In this document: positions 1 through 6,948 of the stretch, in pieces
Position numbering within the stretch: the first letter of the stretch is position 1
How the letters are laid out: each line of letters opens with the position of its first letter
NCBI GenBank assembly: GCA_028290345.1
Contig: JAQGKB010000158.1
Location: forward strand, 1 to 7,474
Direction of reading: 5' to 3'
Length of the DNA: 7,474 nt
DNA from: Hyphomicrobiales bacterium
GTDB lineage: Bacteria; Pseudomonadota; Alphaproteobacteria; Rhizobiales; Devosiaceae
Made by a program: the position numbers and the translations under genes
The notes under the pieces: model-generated
What the model was told of the DNA's origin: nothing
Databases searched by the model: none
The model's input: the letters and a program-made list of their open reading frames with translations, nothing else

Positions 1-1102
1 GTATGACGCTGCGGAAGAACAGGGTCCGCGTCGCCCCCATCGCAAAAGTGAGGGCATAGGTCGGGCCGAAGGCCATCTGGATGCCGAAGACCGGCGCGAG
101 GAATGCGATGACATCGGCAGTGATCGCCCACTTGGGCCCAAGCACCAAATAAACGAAGGGTTGCGCCACAAGCGCCAGTCCCACGCCCAGGGGCAAACCG
201 ATGGCGAATAAGGAAGACTGCGCCTTTTGAAACGCTGCGCGAAGCCGCTCCGGATCACCGGTGATCTTGGCGAAGCTGGGGAACAGCACCCGCTCGAGCG
301 GCACGGTCGCGGACTGGGTCGCCATCGCGGAAACGTTGCTGCCGACATTGTACGCGCCAAAGCTCGCCACCCCGAGCATGCCGCCGGCCAGAAAATTCTC
401 GAACCGGCCGCCGATGATGACGATTGGCTGCGCCAGCGTCATCCAGACCGAGAATTCCATGATGCTGCGCCACGAAGCGAGGGTGAAGCGCGGGCGGTAT
501 GGCGCCACCCAATGCGCCGAGATCACATTGGCGACCGAGGCGGCGGCTACACCTGCAACGATGGCCCAGTAGCTGTGGGTCAGAAGGGCAACGGCAACCG
601 ACACCACCAGTTGCGCCGTGTAGTTCACGGCTTCCGTTCTCACCACCACGCCGAAGTTCAGGTTCCTTGCGAAGGTCACGTAGTAGGGACTGGATAGGCC
701 GCTCAGCAGCGGGCGGGTCGCAAGGCCGGCGCTGATCGCGATCAACCGCTGATCCCCGTAGATCGCCGCCATCGCAAAGCCGCCCGCAACCATGAGCGCC
801 GCCAGCAGCACGCCGCGGACTACCCCCAGGGTGAACGCGGTATCGAAGTCGTCCGCCTTGGGATCCTTGTGATGGATCAGCGCGTTGGCGAGCGACAGGT
901 CGGTGACCGCCATCAGCATGGTGAGCAGCGTAGTGCTCAGCGCCACCAGCCCGAAATCCTTCGGCAGCAGGATGCGCGCCAGGATGATGGTCATCAGCAG
1001 ATTAACCAGACGGCCATAGTAAACGCCGGAGACCAACCACATGGCACCGCGAACGGCACGTCCAGCAATCGAACCCGAGGTCTTGTCGTCGTGGTGTGTC
1101 AA
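1..1102 (-). CDS. Wzx/ExoT-type polysaccharide flippase (MOP superfamily), C-terminus missing
   Basis: Probable inner-membrane translocase for lipid-linked polysaccharide repeat units. The frame stays open from a TTG at 1102 to the left edge, giving 367 codons; the family is usually about 470-500 residues, so roughly the last quarter is outside the window. I translated it by hand. It begins THHDDKTSG, then RAVRGAMWLVSGVYYGR leads into a series of hydrophobic helices. The stretch GGRFENFLAGGMLGVASFGAYN and a following LFPSFAKI-type segment are typical of the TuaB/ExoT/AmsL-like branch of MATE-like Wzx proteins. Start choice: the TTG overlaps the TGA of the preceding GT2 gene (TTGA) and has an AAGGGAAGG purine tract 7 bases upstream. 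The first in-frame ATG is at 1042, residue 21, and would remove the basic N-terminal segment before helix 1. It is last of the visible operon genes. Family assignment is strong; the substrate is unknown. Confidence 0.88.
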   Translation of the reverse strand, partial: MTHHDDKTSGSIAGRAVRGAMWLVSGVYYGRLVNLLMTIILARILLPKDFGLVALSTTLLTMLMAVTDLSLANALIHHKDPKADDFDTAFTLGVVRGVLLAALMVAGGFAMAAIYGDQRLIAISAGLATRPLLSGLSSPYYVTFARNLNFGVVVRTEAVNYTAQLVVSVAVALLTHSYWAIVAGVAAASVANVISAHWVAPYRPRFTLASWRSIMEFSVWMTLAQPIVIIGGRFENFLAGGMLGVASFGAYNVGSNVSAMATQSATVPLERVLFPSFAKITGDPERLRAAFQKAQSSLFAIGLPLGVGLALVAQPFVYLVLGPKWAITADVIAFLAPVFGIQMAFGPTYALTFAMGATRTLFFRSVI

Positions 1103-2091
1103 TTCTGGACCTTCCCTTTGGATTGCCTTGCCGGCAGCAAGCGCTTGGCGACGCCCCGCGATTTGCGCGAGACGGCGCGAATTGCCCAGCGGTGCGCCAT
1201 GGCGGCCCGCCGGCCGTCCTTGAGCGCGTACGAGACCAGCGCCCCAAAATTTTTCGCCGCGACGATCGAGTCCAGTTCCCGGTCGGCCATCAGCCGTCGC
1301 AGCGCATCGCCGCGGGCGGTGAGCAGCGCAAGCAGCAGCGCATCGGCGGCGATTTCCGGGCGGTGCTTGAGCTGCGCCAGTTGCAGGATCTGGCCCTCGT
1401 AGTCGACGGTAGTTCGGCTCAGCCCGGAATCGCGGGTCGAATAAAGGTAGCCCGGCTCGCGGACGAGCAGGAAACGCCCGCCCCGCAGCACGATTTCGAG
1501 GTAGAGCAGGAAATCCTCGCCGTGCCGGGAATCGAGCGGATAGGCGAGAGCCTGCTCGGCCATGAACGCCCGGCGGTAGACCGGCTTCAGCAGCCCGAAA
1601 TCGGCCTCGGAAGTATAGGGTCGGGCGCCGCGCAGGAAGCCGTAGCGATCGATGAACTCGGGCTCGGATTTGAGTTTCAGGCCCGGGGCGCCAACGGTCC
1701 CGCGCTTGACGTCGAAATAGCGGAAGTTGTCGGCGACGAGATCGCCGCCGGCCGTCCTGCCGGCGGCGACAAGGCGGGCCAGCCGTCCCGGTTCATAGGC
1801 GTCATCGGCATCAAGCACCGCCACCCATTCGCCGCTGGCGGCGCTGAGGCCGGCGTTACGCGCCGCCGACGGGCCGCCATTCTCGGCAAGGCGCAGCAAT
1901 TTCAGGCGGGAATCGTCCTTGCACAAAGCCTCGACTACGGCGCAGGTGTCGTCGGTCGAGGCATCGTCGATGACCAGCACCTCGAGCGTCACGCCGGTCT
2001 GTGCCAGGGCCGAGCCAATGGCCCGGCTGACAAAGCCAGAGCAGTTGTAAGCGGCAATGATGACGGTAACGTCCGCAACCGGCGCGCTCAT
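1099..2091 (-). CDS. Family 2 glycosyltransferase, ExoO-like
   Basis: Predicted cytoplasmic, inverting, GT-A fold sugar transferase of 330 residues that adds one sugar from a nucleotide donor to a growing lipid-linked oligosaccharide. Visible motifs: the N-terminal strand VTVIIAAYN (8-16), IDDASTD (41-47) for nucleotide binding, NGGPSAARNAGL (71-82), LDADD (93-97) as the metal-binding DXD-type motif, and GEDFLLYL (191-198), where the ED pair usually supplies the catalytic base. The overall pattern (AIGSALAQ, ENGGPSAARNAG, VAVLDADDAYEPGRLARLV) resembles the rhizobial succinoglycan transferase ExoO from memory. The sugar and linkage cannot be read from sequence, so no symbol is given. The C-terminus (about 285-330) is strongly basic with many Arg and Lys, which could help membrane association. 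The ATG overlaps the stop of the upstream GT4 gene (ATGA), implying translational coupling; its own stop overlaps the flippase start. Confidence 0.9.
   Translation of the reverse strand: MSAPVADVTVIIAAYNCSGFVSRAIGSALAQTGVTLEVLVIDDASTDDTCAVVEALCKDDSRLKLLRLAENGGPSAARNAGLSAASGEWVAVLDADDAYEPGRLARLVAAGRTAGGDLVADNFRYFDVKRGTVGAPGLKLKSEPEFIDRYGFLRGARPYTSEADFGLLKPVYRRAFMAEQALAYPLDSRHGEDFLLYLEIVLRGGRFLLVREPGYLYSTRDSGLSRTTVDYEGQILQLAQLKHRPEIAADALLLALLTARGDALRRLMADRELDSIVAAKNFGALVSYALKDGRRAAMAHRWAIRAVSRKSRGVAKRLLPARQSKGKVQN
1110..1118 (-). promoter_or_regulatory. Shine-Dalgarno supporting the TTG start of the flippase
   Basis: On the minus strand AAGGGAAGG ends 7 bases before the TTG at 1102, inside the last codons of the GT2 gene. 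Its position, together with the TTGA stop/start overlap, is the main reason to prefer the TTG over the internal ATG at 1042. Seen in sequence; function inferred. Confidence 0.5.
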
Positions 2092-3419
2092 GAGCGGAGC
2101 CTTTCCAGGCGGGTCCGCAACGCGGCGCCCTGCAGGGTGGCCGAGTAATTGCGTTCGATGATCGATCGTCCGGCCAGCCCCATGCGCACGATCAGTCCGG
2201 GCGTATCGATGAGCCGTTCGAACGCGTCGGTGAGTGCCGGGGTGTCCCGCTCGGCCACCAGCACGCCGGAGATGCCGTCCGCAACCAGCTCCGGAATGCC
2301 GCTATGCCTGGTGCTGACGACGGGCAGCCCCATCGCCATAGCCTCCATGATCGAAACCGGAATGCCCTCCATATCGCCATCGGCGGCAGTGACGCTGGGG
2401 AGGACGAACACGTTGGCCCGGTTGAGCAGATCACGGACTTTCTCATGCGGCAGCCCACCGTGCACGGTGGCTTGTGCCGAAAGCCCGAGTTCATCGACGA
2501 GATCGTGCATCTCCTCAAGCTCCGGACCGTTGCCGATCAGATCGAGGTGCGTGGCCAGATCCGGGCGACGCGCCACAAGGCCCGCAAAGGCTTCGAGCGT
2601 ATAGCGATGGCCCTTCTTCTCGGTCATGCGCCCGACGGTGATGAAGCGGATCGGTTTGCCCTGCGCCACCGGCCGCGGCCTATAGTCGAAATCCTCGCAA
2701 TCGATGCCGAGGCGGAGGGTCTCCACCTTGGCGGAGGGTGCGCCCATTTCGATCAGCCGCAATCGCCAAAGGTCGCTGATCGGCAGCAGCAGGTCGATCT
2801 TTTCAAAAAGCTGCCGATAGGTTTCGGACGATTTACCATCGAGATATTGGGTGACATCGTAGCCGTGAAAAACCGTGGTGGCCCTGGTTTTGACGAGGCC
2901 AAGGGCTTTCAGATGGGCCACGATGCGGCCGGCCGGGCCGAAATGGGAATGGATCACGTCTGCGTCGGCTGCGTGGCGCCGGAAACCGTCGGCAACCGCC
3001 AGAGCCAGCCAACGCGGCAGCGGCGCATCGCGCCAGTTCACCGTCAGCAGGCGCCAGACGCCCTGCCCTTTGCCCGCCCCCAGCAGCGAAAGCGCGCTCG
3101 ACGCAGCGATGCGCATTCGCTCCAGCTTGCCGGGCTTGGCCATCCGCGCATCGACATAGTGGACGCGCCTGCCGAAACCGTAGGACTCGGGGAGGCCCGA
3201 CATGTCGTCGCGCGGCGCCTGCAGGGAGACGACGTTGATGTCTGCGCCAAGAGCCTGTAAGTGTCGCATCTCGTTGAAGACGAAGGTTTGCGTCAGCTCG
3301 GGGAACGACAGTAAGAAATAGGTGACGCGCAGCGCCCTCTCCGCCGTTAATGCCTGCAATTTCGGGATCTGCATCTCTGAGGACACGCTCTCCGGCACGG
3401 GCACCTGAAATTCCCCCAT
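2088..3419 (-). CDS. Family 4 glycosyltransferase, WcaL/AmsK-like
   Basis: Predicted cytoplasmic, retaining, GT-B fold glycosyltransferase of 443 residues, the usual length for colanic-acid WcaL and amylovoran AmsK type enzymes. The N-terminal acceptor domain starts at about residue 30 with VTYFLLSFPELTQTFVFNEM, a segment characteristic of this subgroup, followed by HSHFG (157-161) and FHGYD (184-188). The C-terminal donor domain has VGRMTEKKGH (262-271), IGNGPE (295-300) and the EX7E motif EGIPVSIME (351-359), then MGLPVVST and SGIPELV. The ATG at 3419 lies 6 bases after the stop of the upstream GT2 gene, with AGGTG in that gene's last codons as a Shine-Dalgarno. An alternative start is the ATG at residue 16 (MQIPKLQ), since the first 25 residues look non-conserved. 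The 3' end overlaps the next GT2 gene by ATGA. Family is certain; donor and acceptor are unknown. Confidence 0.92.
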   Translation of the reverse strand: MGEFQVPVPESVSSEMQIPKLQALTAERALRVTYFLLSFPELTQTFVFNEMRHLQALGADINVVSLQAPRDDMSGLPESYGFGRRVHYVDARMAKPGKLERMRIAASSALSLLGAGKGQGVWRLLTVNWRDAPLPRWLALAVADGFRRHAADADVIHSHFGPAGRIVAHLKALGLVKTRATTVFHGYDVTQYLDGKSSETYRQLFEKIDLLLPISDLWRLRLIEMGAPSAKVETLRLGIDCEDFDYRPRPVAQGKPIRFITVGRMTEKKGHRYTLEAFAGLVARRPDLATHLDLIGNGPELEEMHDLVDELGLSAQATVHGGLPHEKVRDLLNRANVFVLPSVTAADGDMEGIPVSIMEAMAMGLPVVSTRHSGIPELVADGISGVLVAERDTPALTDAFERLIDTPGLIVRMGLAGRSIIERNYSATLQGAALRTRLERLRS

Positions 3420-3425
3420 GGCCGC

Positions 3426-4403
3426 CTACACCTTTGCGCCGACGTGCGCGGGCGCGGTGCCGCCGGTGCCCGCGCGGTTCATTGCGAACTGCCGGAGGAT
3501 TCCCTGCCGCACTGCCTGCTTCCAGAGCGTCTGGAAGCGGCCCGGAGCGATCGGCTTGTTTCCCGGCAGCGCCGTCATCGGCAGCATTGCCAGCCATAAT
3601 AGCGCCGTCGACGCCGGCATTCCGGCAAGCTTGAACTTGCGGTCGAAGAATTCGGGGTGAACGGCGACCATTCCCATACCGAAACGCTCGGCCCGGCGCA
3701 GGACCCACGCCTCGTCCATGGAATTGGCCCGCACGGTGTGCCGGAGTTTTGGGGCTCGCGAATGGAACGCCTTGCCGCCCTGCCGCTCCAGCCGGAGCGC
3801 AAAGGCGGTATCCTGGCCCATTGGATATTGCGTGATCGCCGCATTCGGTCCGAGATTGTCGTGCACCGCATAGTCGGTGCCGATGATGGACCGCCGGAAC
3901 GCCGAGCTTGGACCGAAGATCAGCCCCGCGGGGACAAGCCCCTCCGCCACGTTGCCATTGAGCGCATAGAGAATGTTCAGGTACTCGGCCGGCAATTGCA
4001 GCAGCCAAGGTTCGGGCGGCCGCTCCCATGCAGGTTCGATCAGGCCGCCAAAAATGTCGTAGTCCGGCTGTTCGTCGGCGAGCTTCAGGAACTGCTCGAT
4101 CCAGTCCGGCTCGGGGATCACGTCGTCGTCGGTGAGGATGACGAGGTCGCCTGCGAGCTGGCGGAAGCCGAGCGCTAGCGCGTTTTCCTTGCCCTGCCGG
4201 GGCTCGAAGTGCACCTCGAGCGGCAGGCGGTCGGTGTAGGATTGCAGGATTGCCAGCGTGTCGTCCTTGCTGTTGTTGTCGACAGCGACGACCTTCCAGC
4301 GGGAGTGCGGCAGGGTGGATTTGCACAGCGCATCCAACATCTGCGGCAGGGTCTTTGCACCGTTATACGTGGAAAACAGCACGGTAACTTCGGGATCGCT
4401 CAT
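3426..4403 (-). CDS. Family 2 glycosyltransferase
   Basis: Predicted GT-A fold glycosyltransferase of 325 residues from the chosen ATG at 4403. Motifs in that numbering: VTVLFSTYNG (6-15), VDNNSKD (41-47), RQGKENALALGF (69-80), TDDDV (91-95) as the DXD-type metal site, and MGQDTAFALRL (195-205), where Gln-Asp replaces the usual Glu-Asp. A moderately hydrophobic stretch near 265-280 (ALLWLAMLPMTALPG) followed by a basic tail suggests peripheral membrane contact rather than a true transmembrane domain. Start choice: an in-frame ATG at 4430 would add nine residues (RACRIVETM), but it has no good Shine-Dalgarno, whereas the protein starting MSDPEVTVLFSTYN looks like its family. A 10-codon mini-ORF ends 4 bases before the chosen start and may couple its translation. 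It sits between the acyltransferase and a GT4. Family is sure; sugar specificity and exact start are not. Confidence 0.88.
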   Translation of the reverse strand: MSDPEVTVLFSTYNGAKTLPQMLDALCKSTLPHSRWKVVAVDNNSKDDTLAILQSYTDRLPLEVHFEPRQGKENALALGFRQLAGDLVILTDDDVIPEPDWIEQFLKLADEQPDYDIFGGLIEPAWERPPEPWLLQLPAEYLNILYALNGNVAEGLVPAGLIFGPSSAFRRSIIGTDYAVHDNLGPNAAITQYPMGQDTAFALRLERQGGKAFHSRAPKLRHTVRANSMDEAWVLRRAERFGMGMVAVHPEFFDRKFKLAGMPASTALLWLAMLPMTALPGNKPIAPGRFQTLWKQAVRQGILRQFAMNRAGTGGTAPAHVGAKV

Positions 4404-4407
4404 GGTT

Positions 4408-4440
4408 TCAACGATCCTGCACGCTCGCATATCCGGTCAT
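4408..4440 (-). other. Ten-codon mini-ORF with strong Shine-Dalgarno, possible coupling peptide
   Basis: On the minus strand an ATG at 4440 overlaps the acyltransferase stop (ATGA) and opens a 10-codon frame, MTGYASVQDR, ending in TGA at 4408. GAGGAGG at 4448-4454 lies exactly 7 bases upstream, the best ribosome-binding sequence I noticed in this operon. The stop is 4 bases before the ATG (4403) of the GT2 gene. It may serve only to carry ribosomes across the junction, or be chance. No known peptide family is recognised. Confidence 0.25.
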
Positions 4441-4901
4441 TCGATAACCTCCTCTGCTGCTTGCGATGGCTCGACGGGGGCAAGGCGCCCGTATCGGGAA
4501 ATGATCTCGATGTTGCTGCGGATGATCCGCGCAGGATTTCCGGCGACCAGTGATCGCGGCGGAATGCTCTTGGTGACTACCGACCCGGCGCCGATGACGC
4601 ATTCATCACCGATCTCGATGCCCGGCAGGATGATGCTGCGCGCGCCGATGAAGCAGCGGCGGCCGATGCGGGTATGGACGTGCAGCCCCCGGGTCAGGTC
4701 ATGGGTGAGAATGGCGGCTTCGAACGCGACATAGGTCTCGGCGCCGATGTGGACGCCCTTGGGAAAGGTCTTGTCGAAGCGCACATCGAGCGAAAAGTTC
4801 GCCGTCGGATCGATGTCCATGCCCCAGAAGCGGGTATAATAATACCACTTGGCGCGGACGATCGCCTTGCGGATCAACCCGAATTTGTTCAGTCCCCACA
4901 T
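4437..4901 (-). CDS. Left-handed beta-helix (hexapeptide) acyltransferase, probable polysaccharide O-acetyltransferase
   Basis: Predicted trimeric acyl-CoA dependent transferase of the maltose-acetyltransferase-like LbH family, 154 residues from the ATG at 4901. It starts with a short helical region rich in Trp and Tyr (KWYYYTRFWGMDI), continues into DKTFPKGVHIG (43-53), and carries the catalytic-type His in ILTHD (64-68). Hexapeptide rungs follow (IGRRCFIGARSIILPGIEIGDECVIGAGSVVTKSIP, about 79-114) with the family ending VAGNPARII (119-127). The likely role is O-acetylation of a sugar in the repeat unit, since acyltransferases of this type are common in EPS loci; succinyl or another acyl donor is possible. 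Start choice: GTG at 4946 or 4931 would extend the protein up to 15 residues through a tandem 15-bp duplication. The ATG fits relatives better but has only a weak GGGA 8 bases upstream. It overlaps or closely follows the GT4 gene depending on start. Confidence 0.85.
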   Translation of the reverse strand: MWGLNKFGLIRKAIVRAKWYYYTRFWGMDIDPTANFSLDVRFDKTFPKGVHIGAETYVAFEAAILTHDLTRGLHVHTRIGRRCFIGARSIILPGIEIGDECVIGAGSVVTKSIPPRSLVAGNPARIIRSNIEIISRYGRLAPVEPSQAAEEVIE

Positions 4902-4917
4902 TTGGCCAATCCCGCGT

Positions 4918-4948
4918 TCATTTGCTGGCACCTCATTTGCTGGCACCT
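4918..4948. repeat. Perfect 15-bp tandem duplication at a gene junction
   Basis: The plus-strand unit TCATTTGCTGGCACC occurs twice head to tail (4918-4932 and 4933-4947), with one further matching base at 4948. The right-hand copy holds the last codons and TGA of the GT4 gene (on minus: GCC AGC AAA TGA). The left-hand copy lies in the gap before the acyltransferase ATG, or within its reading frame if a GTG start is used (residues VPANE repeated). The unit is a multiple of three, so copy number can change without shifting frame. Confidence 0.9.
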
Positions 4949-6114
4949 GGGGCGCAATACCGGGCGATGACCGAGTCGTAGTAGTCCTCGAGCAGTCGCG
5001 CCTGCGTCCTGATATCGAAGTGGTTTGTCACCATCTTGGCGGCGTTGCGCGAATAGCTCAGCCATTGCGCATCGTCCGTGAGCAGGGCCGCGATCGCGGC
5101 GGCCATGGCTTTTGTGTCGCGCTCCGGCACTGCATTGCCGGTTTCGCCGTCGATCATGGCTTCCGCCACACCGCCGGACCGAAATGCCACCACAGGGGTC
5201 CCTACCGCCTGGGCCTCCAGATTGGCCAAGCCAAACGCTTCGGCGTGACCGTTCTCGAGCGTGACGCTGCCGTGCACATAGATCCGGGAGGTCGCCAGGA
5301 GCTCGGCAATCGCCGGTTGAGAAAGCTTATCGATAACACGCACCCGAGCTACCCGCTTTTGTGCATACCTCTCTACCTCCTCACGCAGGGGACCCTGCCC
5401 CACCATGATGTATTCGAAGGCAATTCCCGCTTGCTGCACTTCGGCCAGCGCATCAATGATGAAACGATGCCCCTTGTACTCGACGAATCGGGCGACCGAG
5501 ACGATGCGCCCAGGCTGGCGCTCGACCGGCGAGGTGCGGAACTGATCGGTATCGATGCCGATATAGTGGCGAAACACCCGGTCGTCGGGGAAACCCAGCG
5601 CCTTGAGCTTTTCGGCGATGAAATCGGAAACCGCGATGTTCCAGCTATTCCAGCCGGCCATCTGCTTGCGACCCTTGGCGAAGAACCGGGCCTGATTGAA
5701 GCCGCCGGCCGCCCGCGCCGGGCCGCCATAGGTGGCATCGAAGCCGTGGAAGGTGGTGACAAGGGGCTTGCCCGCCGCAGCCACCAGGGGCGCGATGACA
5801 TAGCCGTTCTTGCCGAAATGGGCGTGCACGAGACTGGCGCCTCGCAACGAGGGAAAGACTGCCGGCACGGGCAGGCGCACGAGCTTGGCCGCGAGTTCGC
5901 CGCCCCGCATGGCATAGGAACTGGAGATATCGTGCACGGGGAAATCGCCGATACCGCGGCTCGGCGAATCGACCAGCGCTCCAGCGAGCACCTCCGGGGC
6001 GTAGCGCACCAGCGCCTTAGCCTGCTGGGCAATGAAAGCCTGCGACGCCGGCAGGTACCGGTCGACGTAGTAGAGGATGCGCTTGTCGCCCGCGAGACCG
6101 GCCGAATTGCTCAA
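4933..6114 (-). CDS. Family 4 glycosyltransferase, first gene of the minus-strand operon
   Basis: Predicted GT-B fold, retaining glycosyltransferase of 393 residues from the chosen TTG at 6114. The N-terminal domain begins KRILYYVDRYLPASQAFIAQQ (11-31), then HAHFGKNGY (97-105) and FHGFDATYGG (122-131). The donor domain shows VSVARFVEYKGH (205-216), VGQGPLREE (238-246) and the EX7E motif EAFGLANLE (292-300), followed by GTPVVAFRSGG. Start choice: there is no suitable ATG near the conserved N-terminus. The TTG has a GGGGGGA tract 4 bases upstream, a rather short spacing. The frame remains open further upstream to a TTG at 6201, but that 29-residue extension (Cys, Arg and Gly rich) does not resemble the family and lacks a ribosome site. 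No convincing promoter was found upstream. Its protein ends just inside the tandem duplication. Family is sure; specificity and exact start are not. Confidence 0.88.
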   Translation of the reverse strand: MSNSAGLAGDKRILYYVDRYLPASQAFIAQQAKALVRYAPEVLAGALVDSPSRGIGDFPVHDISSSYAMRGGELAAKLVRLPVPAVFPSLRGASLVHAHFGKNGYVIAPLVAAAGKPLVTTFHGFDATYGGPARAAGGFNQARFFAKGRKQMAGWNSWNIAVSDFIAEKLKALGFPDDRVFRHYIGIDTDQFRTSPVERQPGRIVSVARFVEYKGHRFIIDALAEVQQAGIAFEYIMVGQGPLREEVERYAQKRVARVRVIDKLSQPAIAELLATSRIYVHGSVTLENGHAEAFGLANLEAQAVGTPVVAFRSGGVAEAMIDGETGNAVPERDTKAMAAAIAALLTDDAQWLSYSRNAAKMVTNHFDIRTQARLLEDYYDSVIARYCAPGASK

Positions 6115-6546
6115 AATGTCCCCCCAACCGAGCGAATTGAATCTGCGCCTTGCGCCACGGGGGACGCCGACGCCGCAGCCTACAAACCAATTTCGACACA
6201 AAAAAGACTGTCGGCCTCAGATGCACCAATCGAGCATGAACATGTTAGTTAACGTTTTAGGCTTTGTGTCTTTGCAGACGCACCCACAAGATCAGCCGCT
6301 ACATTCCGATAGACTTTGTCGATCCCGTCGCAAGTGCTTTTATTGACTGAGATTTCCAGAGTGCAGAACACGCATGGTACTTTCGTGATCGAAGTGAATC
6401 TTGATCTTCTACCAAAAAGACATTATCGATCTTGTTAGTAGCGTCAGGTAAGTTCCTGCTTTACGCCGCACGTTCCGGTGAAGGCCTTGGATCGCATTTC
6501 GGGCTGTGGTCTGAATGGTTCGGCGGAAGGCACTACTGGCAAGTCA

Positions 6547-6575
6547 ATCTTGCTGCCGAGGACATGCAGCAAGAT
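6547..6575. repeat. Perfect 10-bp inverted repeat with 9-base loop
   Basis: ATCTTGCTGC (6547-6556) pairs perfectly with GCAGCAAGAT (6566-6575) around a 9-base spacer. TCTTGCTGCC recurs as a direct repeat at 6642-6651. No run of T follows on either strand, so it does not look like an intrinsic terminator. It could be a dimeric regulator's operator, an RNA hairpin in a long leader, or a remnant. Confidence 0.55.
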
Positions 6576-6860
6576 CCTGTCGACGAGCCGATACTGGTCC
6601 TGCGGTAATTTTGGAAAGCGCGCAGCACTCGCAACCGATTTTCTTGCTGCCCAAGGCCAGCACGCTCCTGCGCGATACTTTTTCTGCCTAATTTTCGCCA
6701 TATCGTTGACTTTCGATCGGTCGGTTTTGGCACCGTAGTCAGACGCGCAGCTATCGACAGTATAACTAAAGCAATTCTGGATAGCCTGTTGAATTATAGC
6801 GACATCCCTTGTCATGGAATTGCTCATGCAGTTCACGCATGACTGACATTCCTGCCGATT

Positions 6861-6888
6861 TTGACTTTCGCCTTGTTAGCGATAAATT
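6861..6888 (+). promoter_or_regulatory. Candidate sigma-70-type promoter for the GH10 gene
   Basis: TTGACT (6861-6866, five of six consensus bases) is followed after 16 bases by TAAATT (6883-6888, four of six). This would place a start of transcription near 6895 and give a leader of about 55 bases before the ATG at 6949. It lies in AT-rich sequence, where chance matches are more frequent. Confidence 0.35.
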
Positions 6889-6948
6889 TCTCGCATTGGC
6901 TGCCAGATGTCGAACGAACTTTTCGTCGTGGTTACCAAAGGGACTATC

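Larger units (their letters stand above)
6115..6948. other. Long AT-richer divergent intergenic region, no convincing gene
   Basis: This 834-base gap separates the leftward glycosyltransferase operon from the rightward GH10 gene. Parts are clearly AT-richer than the surrounding genes: hand counts give 25 of 60 G+C at 6361-6420 and 26 of 60 at 6781-6840, against 37 of 60 at 2401-2460 and 45 of 60 at 7021-7080. Short open frames exist on both strands (for example 6444-6836 minus, and a plus frame ending in TAA at 6606-6608), but none has a good ribosome site or a family I recognise. It holds a 10-bp inverted repeat, a candidate promoter for the GH10 gene and presumably the operon promoter, which I could not locate. 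No T-tract terminator hairpin was seen. Confidence 0.7.

Noticed and set aside
1096..2148. Open plus-strand frame of about 350 codons opposite the ExoO-like GT2.
   Set aside because: Antisense to a clear GT2; the product is rich in Arg, Gly, Ala and Gln without domains, as expected for a shadow frame.
2304..3260. Open plus-strand frame of about 318 codons opposite the GT4 gene 2088-3419.
   Set aside because: Antisense to a gene with complete GT4 motifs; no ribosome site or family match.
2833..4326. Minus-strand frame of nearly 500 codons crossing the GT2/GT4 junction in another frame.
   Set aside because: It overlaps two well supported genes out of frame, and its product is an Arg/Ala/Gly-rich low-complexity sequence.
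4849..6252. Long open plus-strand frame of over 460 codons opposite the first GT4 gene.
   Set aside because: It is an antisense shadow in high-GC coding DNA; the minus strand here encodes an unmistakable GT4 with EX7E motif, and the plus product has no recognisable domain.
6547..6575. Hairpin considered as a rho-independent terminator.
   Set aside because: No T-rich tract follows on either strand, and it lies between divergent, not convergent, units.
6444..6836. Minus-strand ORF of 130 codons in the intergenic region.
   Set aside because: No convincing ribosome-binding site, non-ATG start, no recognised motif. Kept only as part of the intergenic description.
6814..6842. Weak inverted repeat around GTCATG and CATGAC near 6814-6842.
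   Set aside because: Only six-base arms with a long spacer; such pairs are common by chance.
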